64,000 bases of DNA, taken from positions 862,501 through 926,500 of the forward strand of contig NZ_CP084606.1 in assembly GCF_022376835.1 (NCBI RefSeq), written 5' to 3'. The notes beneath the pieces are model-generated. The model saw nothing but the letters and a program-made list of their open reading frames with translations, did no database searches and was not told the origin of the DNA. The DNA is from Brucepastera parasyntrophica. GTDB lineage: Bacteria > Spirochaetota > Spirochaetia > Treponematales > Treponemataceae. The position numbers and the translations under genes were made by a program. Below, piece by piece: positions 35,746 through 46,420 of the stretch. Within the stretch, counting starts at the first letter, position 1. Every line of letters begins with the position of its first letter.

Positions 35746-38700
35746 TTAAAATATCCGGGCAATATTTACAGGCTTGAGAACCTGCTCATCACCTTTTTCC
35801 AGGCAGGAAATAAAAGCTTTGGCAGTATCAAGGGAAGTAAGACAGGCTGTATTATGCTCGACAGCAGCCCGCCTGATGCGGAAACCGTCACGGTTTTTGT
35901 CTCTGCCCCTTGTCGGTGTATTGATAATCAGGCTCAGACTTCCCTTTTGAAGGGCATTAAGTATATTCGGAGAATCTTCTGAAGGGCGGCTGATCCGTTC
36001 AGCCTGTACACCGTGTTCATTGAGATAACGGCAGGTCCCTTCAGTGGCTGTTATGTGAAAACCGTTATTTGCAAACCGGGTAATAATCGGAAGAGCTTCT
36101 TCCCAATCCCTGGAGCGAAGAGAAACGCAGAGGGTTTTCTTTCCGGCATTGCCCGCACGGATAAGACTGCCTGAACCAAGAAACCCCTTGTACAGGGCGT
36201 CTTCCCAGTTCAGGGCAATTCCCAGAGCTTCCCCGGTAGATTTCATTTCCGGACCCAAAGCTGTTTCTACTCCATACAGCTTTTCAAAACTGAAAACAGG
36301 CATCTTTACTGCGCTATAAGGAGATTCTTTATATAAACCGGTTCCGAATCCCAGATTCTTCAGTTTTTCACCGAGCATACAGCGGACGGCAAGTTCGACA
36401 ATAGGAACTCCGGTGACCTTACTTATATATGGAACGGTCCGGCTTGACCTCGGATTAACTTCAATAACATACAGTTCATCATTCTTTGCGATAAACTGAA
36501 TATTGATGAGTCCGATAACCTGCAATTCTTTGGCAAGAAGTTTTGAGTATTCCGCTATCTTCTTTTTCTGGTCATCGCTTAAGCCGGGAGCAGGATAAAC
36601 GGAAATGCTGTCTCCGGAATGGATACCGGTACGCTCTATGTGTTCCATAATTCCCGGAATCAGAATATCCTCTCCGTCACAAACCGCGTCAACTTCCGTT
36701 TCCGTGCCTTCTATATATTTATCAACGAGAATGGGATGTTCCTGTTTTGTTTGATTTATTATATCCATAAACTCGCTGATATCAGCGTCATTGTACGCAA
36801 TTTCCATGCCCTGCCCGCCAAGCACATAGGACGGCCGGACAAGCACGGGATAACCGAGTTTATTTGCAACAGCCAGAGCTTCTTCTTCCGTATATACAGT
36901 GGTTCCGGCCGCCCGGGGTATCTCTGTTTTTTCAAGTACCTGATCGAACAGCTGCCTGTCTTCAGCCCGGTCAACATTCCGGGCCGAGGTCCCGAGAATG
37001 GGGACGCCCATATCCGAAATAACCCTGGTCAATTTGATTGCAGTCTGGCCGCCGAACTGGACAACAGCGCCGGATGGCCTCTCATTTTCAATGATAGCCT
37101 CCACATCTTCAGGAGTCAGCGGCTCAAAATACAGTCTGTCGGAAATATCAAAATCGGTACTTACCGTTTCCGGATTATTGTTGACAATGATAGTTTCATA
37201 TCCAAGCTTTTTCAGCGCCCAGACCGAATGAACTGAACAGTAATCAAATTCTATGCCCTGCCCTATCCGTATCGGTCCGGAACCAAGCACAAGGATTTTT
37301 TCTTTTGGCTGCCGTCCTTTTTTGGGCCGGAGGCATCCCTCTCGACAGCTTCATTTTCAGTATTGTAAGCCGAATAAAAATAGGGAGTAACAGCTTCAAA
37401 TTCCGCGGCGCAGGTATCAACCATATTAAAACCTGGAATAATATTCAGGCGTTTACGGAGATATCTGATTTCCTTTTCTTCCATATTCAAAAGACGGGCT
37501 ATTTCTCTGTCAGGAAATCCTGCAATTTTTGCTTCAAGCAGGGTCTCAAAATCTTTTGCCCCAAACGAAATTCTTTTTCTATATCGAGAATATTCTGTAT
37601 TTTATTCAGAAACCAGAGATCTATTTTTGTTATATCATGAATGACTTCCGCGGCCGTCCCCGTCTCATCAGCTCACTGATTTCAAAAAGTCTTTCATCAC
37701 TTACCTTTTCTCTGACCCGGGAAAACAGTTCCTCTGTCTGCATCCGTTCAAATTTCGGATGCCAGAGTGAATATATATTCTGCTCAAGGGAACGGACAGC
37801 TTTCATCAGGGCGCCTTCAAAGGAATAGCTGATGGCCATAACCTCGCCGGTCGCCTGCATCTGTGTACCAAGCTTCCGTTTTGCATTTACAAATTTATCA
37901 AAAGGCCAGCGGGGAATCTTTACAACACAATAGTCAAGAGCGGGTTCAAAGGCCGCGGTTGTTTTTCCAGTAACGGAATTTTTTATTTCATCAAGTGCAT
38001 ATCCCAAAGCGATGCGGGCGGCGACCTTAGCTATCGGATAGCCGGTTGCCTTTGAAGCAAGCGCCGAGGAACGGCTGACACGGGGATTCACCTCAATAAC
38101 GGCATAGTCAGCGGATTCAGGATGAAGCGCATACTGGACATTGCATCCTCCTTCAATTCCAAGGGCATTGATTATTTTTATTGCCGAACTTCGGAGCATC
38201 TGATGGTCTCTGTCCGAAAGAGTCTGGCTGGGAGCCACTACAATCGAATCCCCGGTATGAATGCCCACGGGATCAAAGTTTTCCATATTGCATACAATTA
38301 TGCAATTTCCGAGGCTGTCCCTGATTACTTCATATTCGATTTCTTTCCAGCCGGAAATACATTTTTCAATAAGAACCTGACCTACCGGGGAAAGAATAAG
38401 TCCGTTGCACGCGATTTCCTCAAGTTCACCCTCATTGGCCGCGATTCCTCCGCCGGTTCCTCCCAGAGTGTACGCGGGCCGAACTATTACGGGAAATCCT
38501 ATTTCACGGGAAAAATCCCGGGCATCAGCCCAGGAGGTTACCACCTTTGATTCAATACACGGTTCACCTATCGATTCCATTGTGTCTTTAAATGCCTGTC
38601 TGTCTTCAGCCTTTTTGATTGTTTCTGCGGTGGTCCCCAGCAGGGTTATTCCCCTGCTTTCCAGCCAGCCTGATTCAGCAAGCTTCATTGCAAGATTCAA

Positions 38701-38985
38701 ACCGGTTTGCCCGCCGAGGGTGGGCAGTATTGAATCAGGACATTCTGTCTCGATTATCCTCTTAACGCTATCAACAGTAAGCGGTTCGATATAAACCATA
38801 TCAGCATTTTCCCGGTCAGTCATAATTGTCGCCGGGTTGGAATTTATAAGAACGACCTGCAGACCTTCTTCTTTAAGAGTGCGGCAGGCCTGGGTGCCGG
38901 CGTAATCGAATTCCGCAGCCTGGCCGATAACAATAGGACCTGAACCAATAACCAGAACTTTCCTGATGCTGGGATTAAGCGGCAT
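35746..38985 (-). CDS. carB: Carbamoyl-phosphate synthase large subunit, frame broken three times
   Basis: CarB makes carbamoyl phosphate for arginine and pyrimidines from bicarbonate, ATP and ammonia supplied by CarA. The two homologous ATP-grasp halves are visible: [19 protein letters not shown] at the start, [19 protein letters not shown] in the middle, and [14 protein letters not shown]. The C-terminal MGS-like domain contains [16 protein letters not shown]. Three single-base losses split it, at CCCC 37658-37661, CCCC 37559-37562 and T6 37296-37301. Restoring them gives [28 protein letters not shown] and [13 protein letters not shown] and about 1080 residues, the normal length. One base separates it from carA. 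Confidence 0.9.
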
Positions 38986-38986
38986 A

Positions 38987-40068
38987 TTATCTCTGCTCCT
39001 TTAAGGTATCGACCTGTTCAATAAACCGGTCAAACAGATACGCTGTTTCACGCGGCCCGGGACTTGCCTCAGGATGAAACTGAACCGAACTTACCGGTTT
39101 GTTTTTAAACCGTAGGCCCTCAACAGATCCGTCGTTCACACTGATGTGGCTTATTTCGGCAATTGCAGGATCAACCGATTCAGCAAGTACACAATAGCCA
39201 TGATTCTGGCTCGACATATACACCCTGCCGGTCGCTAAATCCTTGACAGGATGGTTTGCGCCCCGGTGGCCGAACTTCAGTTTTCCGGTATCAAAACCGG
39301 CGGCCAGGGCAAGAAGCTGGTGTCCGAGACATATGGAAAAAAGAGGAATGCCTGATTCCGCGAGTTCGGAAATATGCCTCAATATACCGCTGCATTCTTT
39401 CGGATCTCCCGGGCCATTTGACAGCATAATACCATCAGGATTTGAGTCAAGTATTATATATGCCGGAGTGTCCCAGGGCCAGACTCTGACCGTACAGTTC
39501 CGTTCAGTCAGCGAATTAATAATATTCTGTTTTGCACCGAAATCGATAAGACTGATATTCCATCGGCCGCCGCCGATTATCTCAGGGTGTTTTCTGCTCA
39601 CCCGAATAACACTGTGGCGGACTGAATGCTGCCTGATTTCTTCGAGCCGCTGCGTTATATTTCCCGGCCTCTGAAATGTGATAAGGCCGTTCATTGTTCC
39701 TTTTTCCCTGAGCCGTCGTGTCAGGGATCTCGTATCAACACCGGAAAGAATAGTTATGCCTTTTTTTATGAGAAAGTCGGCAAAGGGTTCTTCTGACCGG
39801 TAATTGCTCGGAAAAGAGGAAAGCTCACGCACAATCAATGCCGAAATCCAGGGGACAGCCGATTCCATATCGGCGCTATTTGCGCCATAATTGCCTATCA
39901 TAGGATAAGTAAGAACAACGCCCTGTCCTCAAAAGAAGGATCGGTGACCGTTTCCTGATACCCGGTCATTCCTGTGGTAAAGACAATTTCACAGAGCGTT
40001 TCCTTTTCCGGTCCGTAAAACTTTCCTTCAAAAACCGTGCCATCTTCCAGTATCAGATATCCTTTCAT
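38987..40068 (-). CDS. carA: Carbamoyl-phosphate synthase small subunit, frame broken by one lost base
   Basis: CarA is the glutaminase subunit. The start ([19 protein letters not shown]) and the N-terminal [15 protein letters not shown] are typical. The class I amidotransferase domain has the nucleophile Cys in [10 protein letters not shown] and the His of [10 protein letters not shown]. The frame breaks at CCC (39921-39923). One extra base reads [16 protein letters not shown], a highly conserved CarA stretch, giving 360 residues. It precedes carB directly. No TetR-type site is seen upstream. Confidence 0.9.
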
Positions 40069-40640
40069 GTCTTTATCCTAAAAAAGGTTGAAAAATCGTC
40101 ATTTTCAAAAAGATAGCATTTTACCTTATAGAATTCAATGTTTTTTATTATTTTTGCGAGTTTTCTTTAAAAAAAGATATCAAAAAATTCAATATTGTTA
40201 AAAACAAGTTTTTAAAGACATTAATTTATAAAAAAACAATAAATTCAGTCAAAAAAATAGAAAATTACAGCTATTTTATGAGAAGCGGGAATAAATCAGA
40301 CCGGACTTAAAAAATATCAGATTTAAAATAGAAAAAAAGACCTTTTTCAGGCAGCAATATATATTTTTATAAAAACTTAGGGGAAGGCATATAAATTATT
40401 TACACAGGCAAAATAATATTGGTTAGGTATTGAATTCAAAATCTGTATAATGAAAAAGCAGACTTTCTCTGCATGAATAGTATTCCTCAGATATTTTCAC
40501 CGGATGAAGGAAAATATATATGGACAAATAAATCCTTTTGCAGCACAATATTGCAATTGCAATGATTCATACAAATATGATAATACTGAATATGACCAGT
40601 AGGAAAAGTATGCTTTTTCCTACTGGTCATACTAGGAAAA
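40069..40640. other. AT-rich gene-free region with one long hairpin
   Basis: Markedly AT-rich from about 40.08 to 40.45 kb, with runs of A and T and no open frame worth calling. At 40591-40631, TATGACCAGTAGGAAAAG pairs with its complement (18 pairs, one extra base on one arm, 4-nt loop). The hairpin lies just past the alkyltransferase-like gene but has no T tract. Confidence 0.55.
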
Positions 40641-40946
40641 CTATGCATGGAAACCATACATATCAAGATCGATCTTTCCGTCATCCGTCACGGCAACACC
40701 TTCATCGCGCAGGAGAGCAATCTGCATTTCTTTTCCGTACCCGGCAGGCAGGGCAACCCTTCCGTCTGATTTGATTATTCTGTGCCAGGGAAGATTATGA
40801 AGAGAAGACATTGAATGAAGGACCCGCACAACCTGCCTGGCGCCGTTTGGCATTCCCGCGCACAGCGCTATATTACGGTAGGTTGAAACCTTGCCTGGAG
40901 GTACAGCTTTTATCGCGTCAATAATACGTGCGGTATATTCGGTCAC
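40641..40946 (-). CDS. Alkyltransferase-like protein (ATL), MGMT family
   Basis: About 101 residues from a GTG at 40946 (MTEYTARIIDAIKAVPPGKV); longer versions would add a hydrophobic, unlikely N-terminus. The MGMT DNA-binding fold is clear: GKVSTYRNIALCAGMPNGARQVVRVL. The active-site motif, PCHR in true O6-alkylguanine-DNA alkyltransferases, reads PWHR here. Trp in place of Cys defines the ATL group. These bind alkylated guanine without transferring the group and pass the lesion to nucleotide excision repair. Monocistronic. Confidence 0.85.
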   Translation of the reverse strand: MTEYTARIIDAIKAVPPGKVSTYRNIALCAGMPNGARQVVRVLHSMSSLHNLPWHRIIKSDGRVALPAGYGKEMQIALLRDEGVAVTDDGKIDLDMYGFHA

Positions 40947-41145
40947 ACCCAGCACTATATATTGCAGGAAGAAGTATTTCAAGTAAATGTATGGATCTGA
41001 TATATGCGATATGACAAGAGAGCGGGCCGAGTAAGCAAGATATAACTTTGCATGGCCGCGGATATGCGCTGTCAGGTATATGCGGACAGCGCAGCAGATT
41101 CATCCAAAGCGAAAACCAATATGCATAACCCGGTATATATGTTTG

Positions 41146-41960
41146 TTAAACGCGGGAGGTTCTGTTTTTATAACTTCTTATTGCAACTATAATTATTCCG
41201 GTTACTAATACAATAATGCTATATATCCAAAAGCGAATTTGGGTTGCATTTTTTTCCATTATGAGCGTTGGAAAAAGAGCGGCAAAAGCATTAACGGTTC
41301 CATGCACAATAAGTCCGGATAATAAACGGTTGCCCGATTTTTCTTTTATCCATGAAAAAAGTATGAATATCCTATTGTCATAAACGTAAATGCGATAAAA
41401 TTCATATACGTTTGAGTAGAGCCGGGTATAAACCACAATGGAATATGCCAGATTGCCCAAATTATCCCAAGTATTAATGAACCAAAAATTAATCCATATC
41501 TTTTTTCAAGATACGGTAATATATAACCTCTCCAGCCTATTTCTTCCTGGCCTCCGCCGAAAAATATCATAAGGATGAGATAGAGAGGGAAGATATAAAA
41601 ATTGGGCAAATAAGAAGATATTCTTTCTTCACCAAATAATTCAGGAATAATCCATGCAACAAAATAAGAAAGACCTGAAATCAAAAAAATTGAAAGCCAT
41701 ACTTTCCAACCGAATTTCAAAGAAAGGAATCTTTTGCAAAATGTTTTTATTGATCCTTTTCCTTCGATTGAACGTACTGAAACAAATGCTCCTACTGCCG
41801 GTCCAAAAGCCCCGATTAACATTATTGCCATTACTATTCCGGATGCCAGATAGACATTATCTTGAGGACTGCCATGTCCAATTAATATAGCGAGTCCCCA
41901 CAATAACCATGAAAATACAAAAGTTACAACAAAAAATCTCACCGGTATTTTATTTTCCAT
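41146..41960 (-). CDS. CPBP-family intramembrane metalloprotease, frame broken by one lost base
   Basis: A polytopic membrane protein of the CPBP (CAAX protease and bacteriocin-processing) family. Motif 1 is QEEIGWRG (EExxxR), motif 2 is WAIWHIPLWF, and motif 3 is HGTVNAFA. About eight helices are predicted by eye. The frame breaks at six A (41355-41360). One extra base reads SYFFSWIKEKSGNR and adds the last motif and helix, giving 271 residues. The substrate is unknown. AT-rich compared with the core genes, so acquisition by transfer is possible. Confidence 0.8.
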
Positions 41961-42226
41961 ACTGTTCCTTACTCCATTTATATACTACATACGTATAATT
42001 TTCCGGTTAATTCAGAAAAACTTACGCCTGCAGGGGCATAGCCATATATAGAATTTTCAGTTGTTCATAACAGCAAAAAAAACGCAATTTTGAACTCTCT
42101 GAAAAACCCGGCAGAGTTGCCAGGCAATTTTAGTTTCCGGATAAATTCCGTTAAGTCAGACTTGTCCGGAAATCGGCACGGGAAATACAGCTTTGAGTTT
42201 TCCGGATAAGTCAGATTTTAGTCCGG
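41961..42226. other. Intergenic region behind glnA with CCGGA inverted repeats
   Basis: Near 42.13-42.22 kb, TTTCCGGA/TCCGGAAA forms one hairpin. The related motif CCGGATAAGTCAGA with GTCCGG recurs about 60 bases on. No T tract; they may still mark the 3' end of glnA mRNA. Confidence 0.5.
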
Positions 42227-43556
42227 CTAATATTTTGCCAGATAGTTTTCTACTTCCCATTGCGATACCGAGTTTTTATAAGAATCCCATTCCTGTTCTT
42301 TAGCTTCAACATATTTGCTGAAAATGTGTTCACCCAGAATGGAACGTACCAGAGAGTCTTTTTTCATTTCTTCAAGCGCTATGTATAAATCCCGTGGTAA
42401 CGGTTCAATTTTTTTCCTTTTGAATTCTGTCCTGGTAAGGGTATGAACAGGAATATCGAACGCAGGAGGGAGAGTCATTTTTTCACTGATACCTTCAAGG
42501 CCTGCTGCCAGAACTAAGGCTATAGTAAGATAGGGATTTGCAGTAGGATCGGGGCTTCTCAGCTCTATTCTGTAAGACGAACTGTGTGAGACAGTGGGAA
42601 TTCTGATAAGAGAATTTACATTATGAGGCGACCAGGTAATATATGATGGCGCCTCCTGTTCAGATGACAAGCGTTTATATGAATTTATAAGAGGATTTGC
42701 AATAGCAGTGATTGCTTTAATATGTTTCAGGATTCCTGCAATATACTGACCGGCAGTCGGTGAAAAACTTACGCCGTCTTTTGACGCGAAAATATTTTCC
42801 GTTCCTTAAACAGAGACATATTCATATGCATACCGCTTCCTGCGATACCGGTAACAGGCTTGGGCATAAAAGTTGCATGTAACCCGTGCCGTTGGGCTAT
42901 TGTTTTTACTACCAGTTTAAAGGTCATTATCTGATCTGCGGCGTCCAGAGCGTCGCCGTATCTGAAATCAATTTCATGCTGTCCATGGGCCCATTCATGA
43001 TGGGAAGCCTCTACCTCAAACCCCATTTCCTCCAGTGTGAGGACCATATCCCGGCGTGCATTTTCTCCAAGATCAACCGGACCCATGTCACAGTAACTGC
43101 CCTTGTCCAGTGTTTTCAGCGTGGGCGAACCTTCATTGTCTGTATGAAAAAGGAAAAACTCGAGTTCAGGGCCGACATTCAGTGAAAAGCCCATTTGTTC
43201 AGCCCGGGAAATTACATTTTTGAGTATCTGCCGGGGGATCCGCCAAAGGCCTCTCCAGAAGGGGAATAAATATCACAGATAAGCCTGGCTACCCGGTTTG
43301 GGGCCGGCTTCCAGGGAAAAAGCGAAAAAGTGTTGAGATCAGGCTTAAGGATCATATCTGATTGTTCGGTCCGGACGGAGCCTTCTATTGATGAACCGTC
43401 AAACAGGCACTTATTATCAAGTGCTTTTTCAAGCTGGCTCGTTGTAATAGCGATATTTTTGAGGTTCCCAAAAATATCGGTAAACTGGAGACGTATGAAC
43501 CGGACGTCATTGTCCGAAACCATTCTCATAATATCTTCTTTTGTATAATCATGCAT
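42227..43556 (-). CDS. glnA: Glutamine synthetase type I, frame broken twice
   Basis: GlnA makes glutamine from glutamate, ammonia and ATP. Motifs: [12 protein letters not shown] at the N-terminus, [10 protein letters not shown] with metal-binding Glu, [15 protein letters not shown], the conserved [11 protein letters not shown], and [16 protein letters not shown]. Lost bases at GGGGG (43233-43237) and near CC (42804-42805) split it; restoring them reads [17 protein letters not shown] and [17 protein letters not shown]. The length of 443 residues matches GSI-alpha. An adenylylation Tyr is not obvious. The ATG has no ribosome-binding site; a TTGAAA-17-TATGAT promoter ends 6 nt before it. Two TetR-type palindromes lie upstream. 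Confidence 0.9.
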
Positions 43557-43562
43557 GGCAAT

Positions 43563-43591
43563 ATCATAAATGAGCTTAGACTGCTTTTCAA
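43563..43591 (-). promoter_or_regulatory. Putative promoter of glnA (leaderless)
   Basis: On the minus strand, TTGAAA (43586-43591), 17-bp spacer, TATGAT (43563-43568). The ATG at 43556 follows after 6 nt. Operator site 2 lies about 55 bases upstream of the -35. Confidence 0.5.
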
Positions 43592-43645
43592 GTCCTGCGG
43601 CGGAAAGCTCCGGCAGTTTTCGCCGCTTCTTGCGCGGTTTTTATT

Positions 43646-43677
43646 GCTGTTTATACCGACCGGTCGGTATAAACAGC
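43646..43677. promoter_or_regulatory. TetR-type operator upstream of glnA (site 2)
   Basis: A perfect 32-bp palindrome whose centre is TATACCGACCGGTCGGTATA, extended by GCTGTT on the left and AACAGC on the right. A different palindrome, TATACTGATCAGTATA, follows at 43687-43702. Confidence 0.8.
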
Positions 43678-43874
43678 TTTCATATGTATACTGATCAGTA
43701 TATTGCATTCAGCCTTTCAGTTGTACCCTTTCGCAAAAACCATCAAAATCCTTATATTTTTTCTGAAAAAAGTATTCTATTACATTAACAGTATAAGCAT
43801 ATAACCACTTTTCCTGTGACAGGGAATGCCGGAAGCGCTGGATTATATCAACCGGCAGGTGTAATTTGTTATTA

Positions 43875-43894
43875 TATACATACCGGTCGGTATA
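43875..43894. promoter_or_regulatory. TetR-type operator between glnA and the helicase gene (site 3)
   Basis: TATACATACCGGTCGGTATA matches the 20-bp consensus at 18 positions; only the left half is altered. It is about 320 bases from the glnA start and about 330 from the helicase start, so either gene could be the target. Confidence 0.6.
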
Positions 43895-44028
43895 AGTAAA
43901 AAACCTTTTTCTGCAATTTTTAACAGAAATATGTCATTAATTTGCAACAAATAACACTATTTTCATCTGATTGCGCTATACAGCATTTTAAAAAAAATAT
44001 ATACTTACTATCAGTAAATAGATGAGTC

Positions 44029-44074
44029 GAAAAACCGAAAAATCCGGTTTTTCCGAGGAGCGGCGGTTCGCCGC
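44029..44074 (+). other. Two hairpins in the leader of the DEAD-box helicase gene
   Basis: GAAAAACCG/CGGTTTTTC (44029-44053) and GCGGCG/CGCCGC (44060-44074), the latter followed by GTTTTG. They lie about 150-200 bases before the helicase ATG. Long structured leaders are known for cold-shock helicase mRNAs; an attenuator role is inference. Confidence 0.5.
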
Positions 44075-44227
44075 GTTTTGTCTCGCATCGGTATCATATT
44101 GCGAACAGTTAATAATCAGTCTGAACGTTTTCCGATTTCACGCATTATCTGCGTGCGCTCGCCGAACTATTCGGTACTGCTCGTATACTGAATGCCGGTA
44201 CACACCAGCGTGAAAAAGGAAACACTA

Positions 44228-46167
44228 ATGGAATCTATCTCTTTTGATGACCTCGGTTTGGATGAGGTCGTATTGCAGGCCGTAGCGGCCAAAGGTTTTA
44301 CGGAACCGACCCCAATCCAGATACTTGCAATTCCCCGCCTCTTGAATGGTGATGCAAATGTTATTGCAAAGGCCCGGACCGGAACAGGAAAAACAGCTGC
44401 ATTCGGACTGCCTCTGGTTCAGGAACTGAGCTCGGACAAAGGATGTCCCAGAGCCCTTGTACTGGTTCCGACAAGAGAACTGGCAATTCAGGTAAGCACT
44501 GAAATTGATTCCTTCCGTACGGAAGCATACCCGAGAACGACCACCGTATACGGCGGATCATCAATTGTTGATCAGCTGAGAAAACTCAGAGCGGGTACTG
44601 AGATTATCGTAGGCACACCGGGGCGTGTAATAGATCACCTTGAACGGGGATCTCTCGATCTTTCAAAAATCGAATATTTTATTCTTGATGAAGCTGATGA
44701 AATGCTTAATATGGGTTTTATTGAAGATATAGAAGCCATATTCGGAAGGGCAAATGCGGAAGCAAGGGTATTAATGTTTTCGGCAACAATGCCACAGCCT
44801 ATACTCTCCATAGCATCCAATTTCATGGGCGAGTATGAAATAGTTGAAGAAGAAACACCCGCTGAAGAACCTGTTCTCACCGAACAGTTTTTCTGGATGG
44901 TCCGGGAAGATGATAAAACTGAAGCTCTGGTACGGCTGATGGATTCTTCGGATGATTTCTATGGCCTGATATTTTGCCAAACCAAGGCGGATGCTGATGC
45001 GGTAGCAAAAGAACTTGATGAACGCCATTATCAGGCGGCCGCTTTGCACGGCGATATAGCCCAGACCCAGCGCGAAAAGATTTTATACAGGTTCAGAATA
45101 AAAAAAACCCGCGTTCTGGTTGCAACCGATGTTGCGGCGCGGGGAATTGATATAGAAGGGTTAACCCATGTAGTCAACTATGCCCTTCCCTATGACGGCC
45201 CGACATACACGCACCGTATAGGGCGGACAGGCAGGGCCGGCGCAAAAGGGGTGGCTGTGACCTTTGTCCGGCCGGATGAACGCAGGCGGCTTGGCTATCT
45301 GCGTCTGCACGGACGCGGAGAATTAAAAGAAGGCAAAATCCCTACAATCAGAGAAGTCCTGGATATAAAGCGGGAACGATTAATAAAAAATACAACTGAA
45401 TCGATAAATAGTTTTTTCCTGAAATGATCTCAGTCTTCGAAAATGAAACAGACCTGAACATATATTCCCAGGAAGAGGTCCTTGCAGACGGCATCACTGC
45501 CGGCCAGGAGAATTCTTCAGGTGCAGAAAAAAAGATTGATTCTATCTCTCCTGAATTCCTCCGCTTTGCAGAATCCCTGACAGAAAACCGTGAGCCTAAG
45601 GAAGTTCTTGCTGCCGTACTTGCCATCCAATACGGAAAAATTCTTTCTGCAGAACACTATTCGGAAATTAAGTCTGTTAAAAACGGAAGCACTGACCGAA
45701 GTCATATACGCCTGTATATCGGACTTGGCCGACGGGATGGAATGACCCGCAGAGGTATTGCCCAGTTTTTCAAAACAGCAATTGGAATCCCCGAACGGCT
45801 TGTAGACCGCATAGAAGTCATGGACTCATTTTCTCTGGCAACGCTTCCGGCAGATGCGGCGCGTACTGCCCTGGATCTTTCAAAAAACAGGAAAAATATG
45901 CCCCATATTCATATAGACGTAAAAGACCCCGGAAATACTTTTAATGAAGGATCCCGGAAACAAAATCCGCGCAATGACAGAAACTCCCGGTTTCAGAATG
46001 AAAAGAGGGACCGGAACCAGTACGCAGGAAGACCGCAGCGGAATGCAGGCGGTAACTTTTCAGGAAAAACAGACGGTACATCTTCTTCCCGCCGGAACAT
46101 GCGAACATACAGCAGGGGCCCCCACACTGCCGGAGCAGAAATATACCGCAAGCAAAAGCAGTCCTAG
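44228..46167 (+). CDS. deaD: DEAD-box RNA helicase (DeaD/CsdA type), frame broken by one lost base
   Basis: An RNA helicase for ribosome assembly and cold adaptation. Motifs: ARTGTGKTAAFGLP, PTRELAIQV, TPGRVIDH, DEADEML, SATMP, VATDVAARGIDIEG and HRIGRTGRAG. Sequence after 45424 encodes a DbpA/CsdA-type RNA-binding domain (IRLYIGLGRRDGMTRRGIA) and a basic, Arg/Asn/Gly-rich tail. The first frame stops at LK just before it. One extra T at six T (45412-45417) reads NSFFPEMISVFENETD and fuses both into 646 residues. Without this they would be two coupled genes overlapping as ATGA. The start at 44228 has AAAAGGAAA upstream. Confidence 0.85.
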
Positions 46168-46188
46168 TAAATCTCAGATTTATCATTT

Positions 46189-46218
46189 CCGCATTCATAT
46201 GATTAAACATGAATGCGG
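46189..46218. other. Hairpin after the helicase gene
   Basis: CCGCATTCAT/ATGAATGCGG with a 10-nt loop, extended outside by TTTATC/GATAAA. It lies 22 bases past the stop and may act as a terminator or 3' stabiliser; there is no T tract. Confidence 0.5.
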
Positions 46219-46420
46219 AGATAAAATCCATATCACAGTTAATTGTCCTGAGAAAAATCTTATATTGATTGATCCGGTCTAAAGCGCAGCAAAACTGATA
46301 AGAAGATTTTTTTTAACACCGGAACAGGATAGAGAATCCGTCCCGGAGTATCAACTCAAATAGAAAAAGATATCCGAAAAATACTTAGTGAAATTAAACT
46401 ATACTGAATAAGCTGAAAGC

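Noticed and set aside
37263..37661. Programmed frameshifting in carB and other genes
   Set aside because: Breaks occur in many unrelated genes at different motifs without conserved slippery sites or stimulators, always one base short.
44228..46167. Helicase and its RNA-binding domain as two separate coupled genes
   Set aside because: Adding one T to a six-T run gives a continuous DeaD-type protein of normal layout, and the same kind of loss recurs throughout the window.
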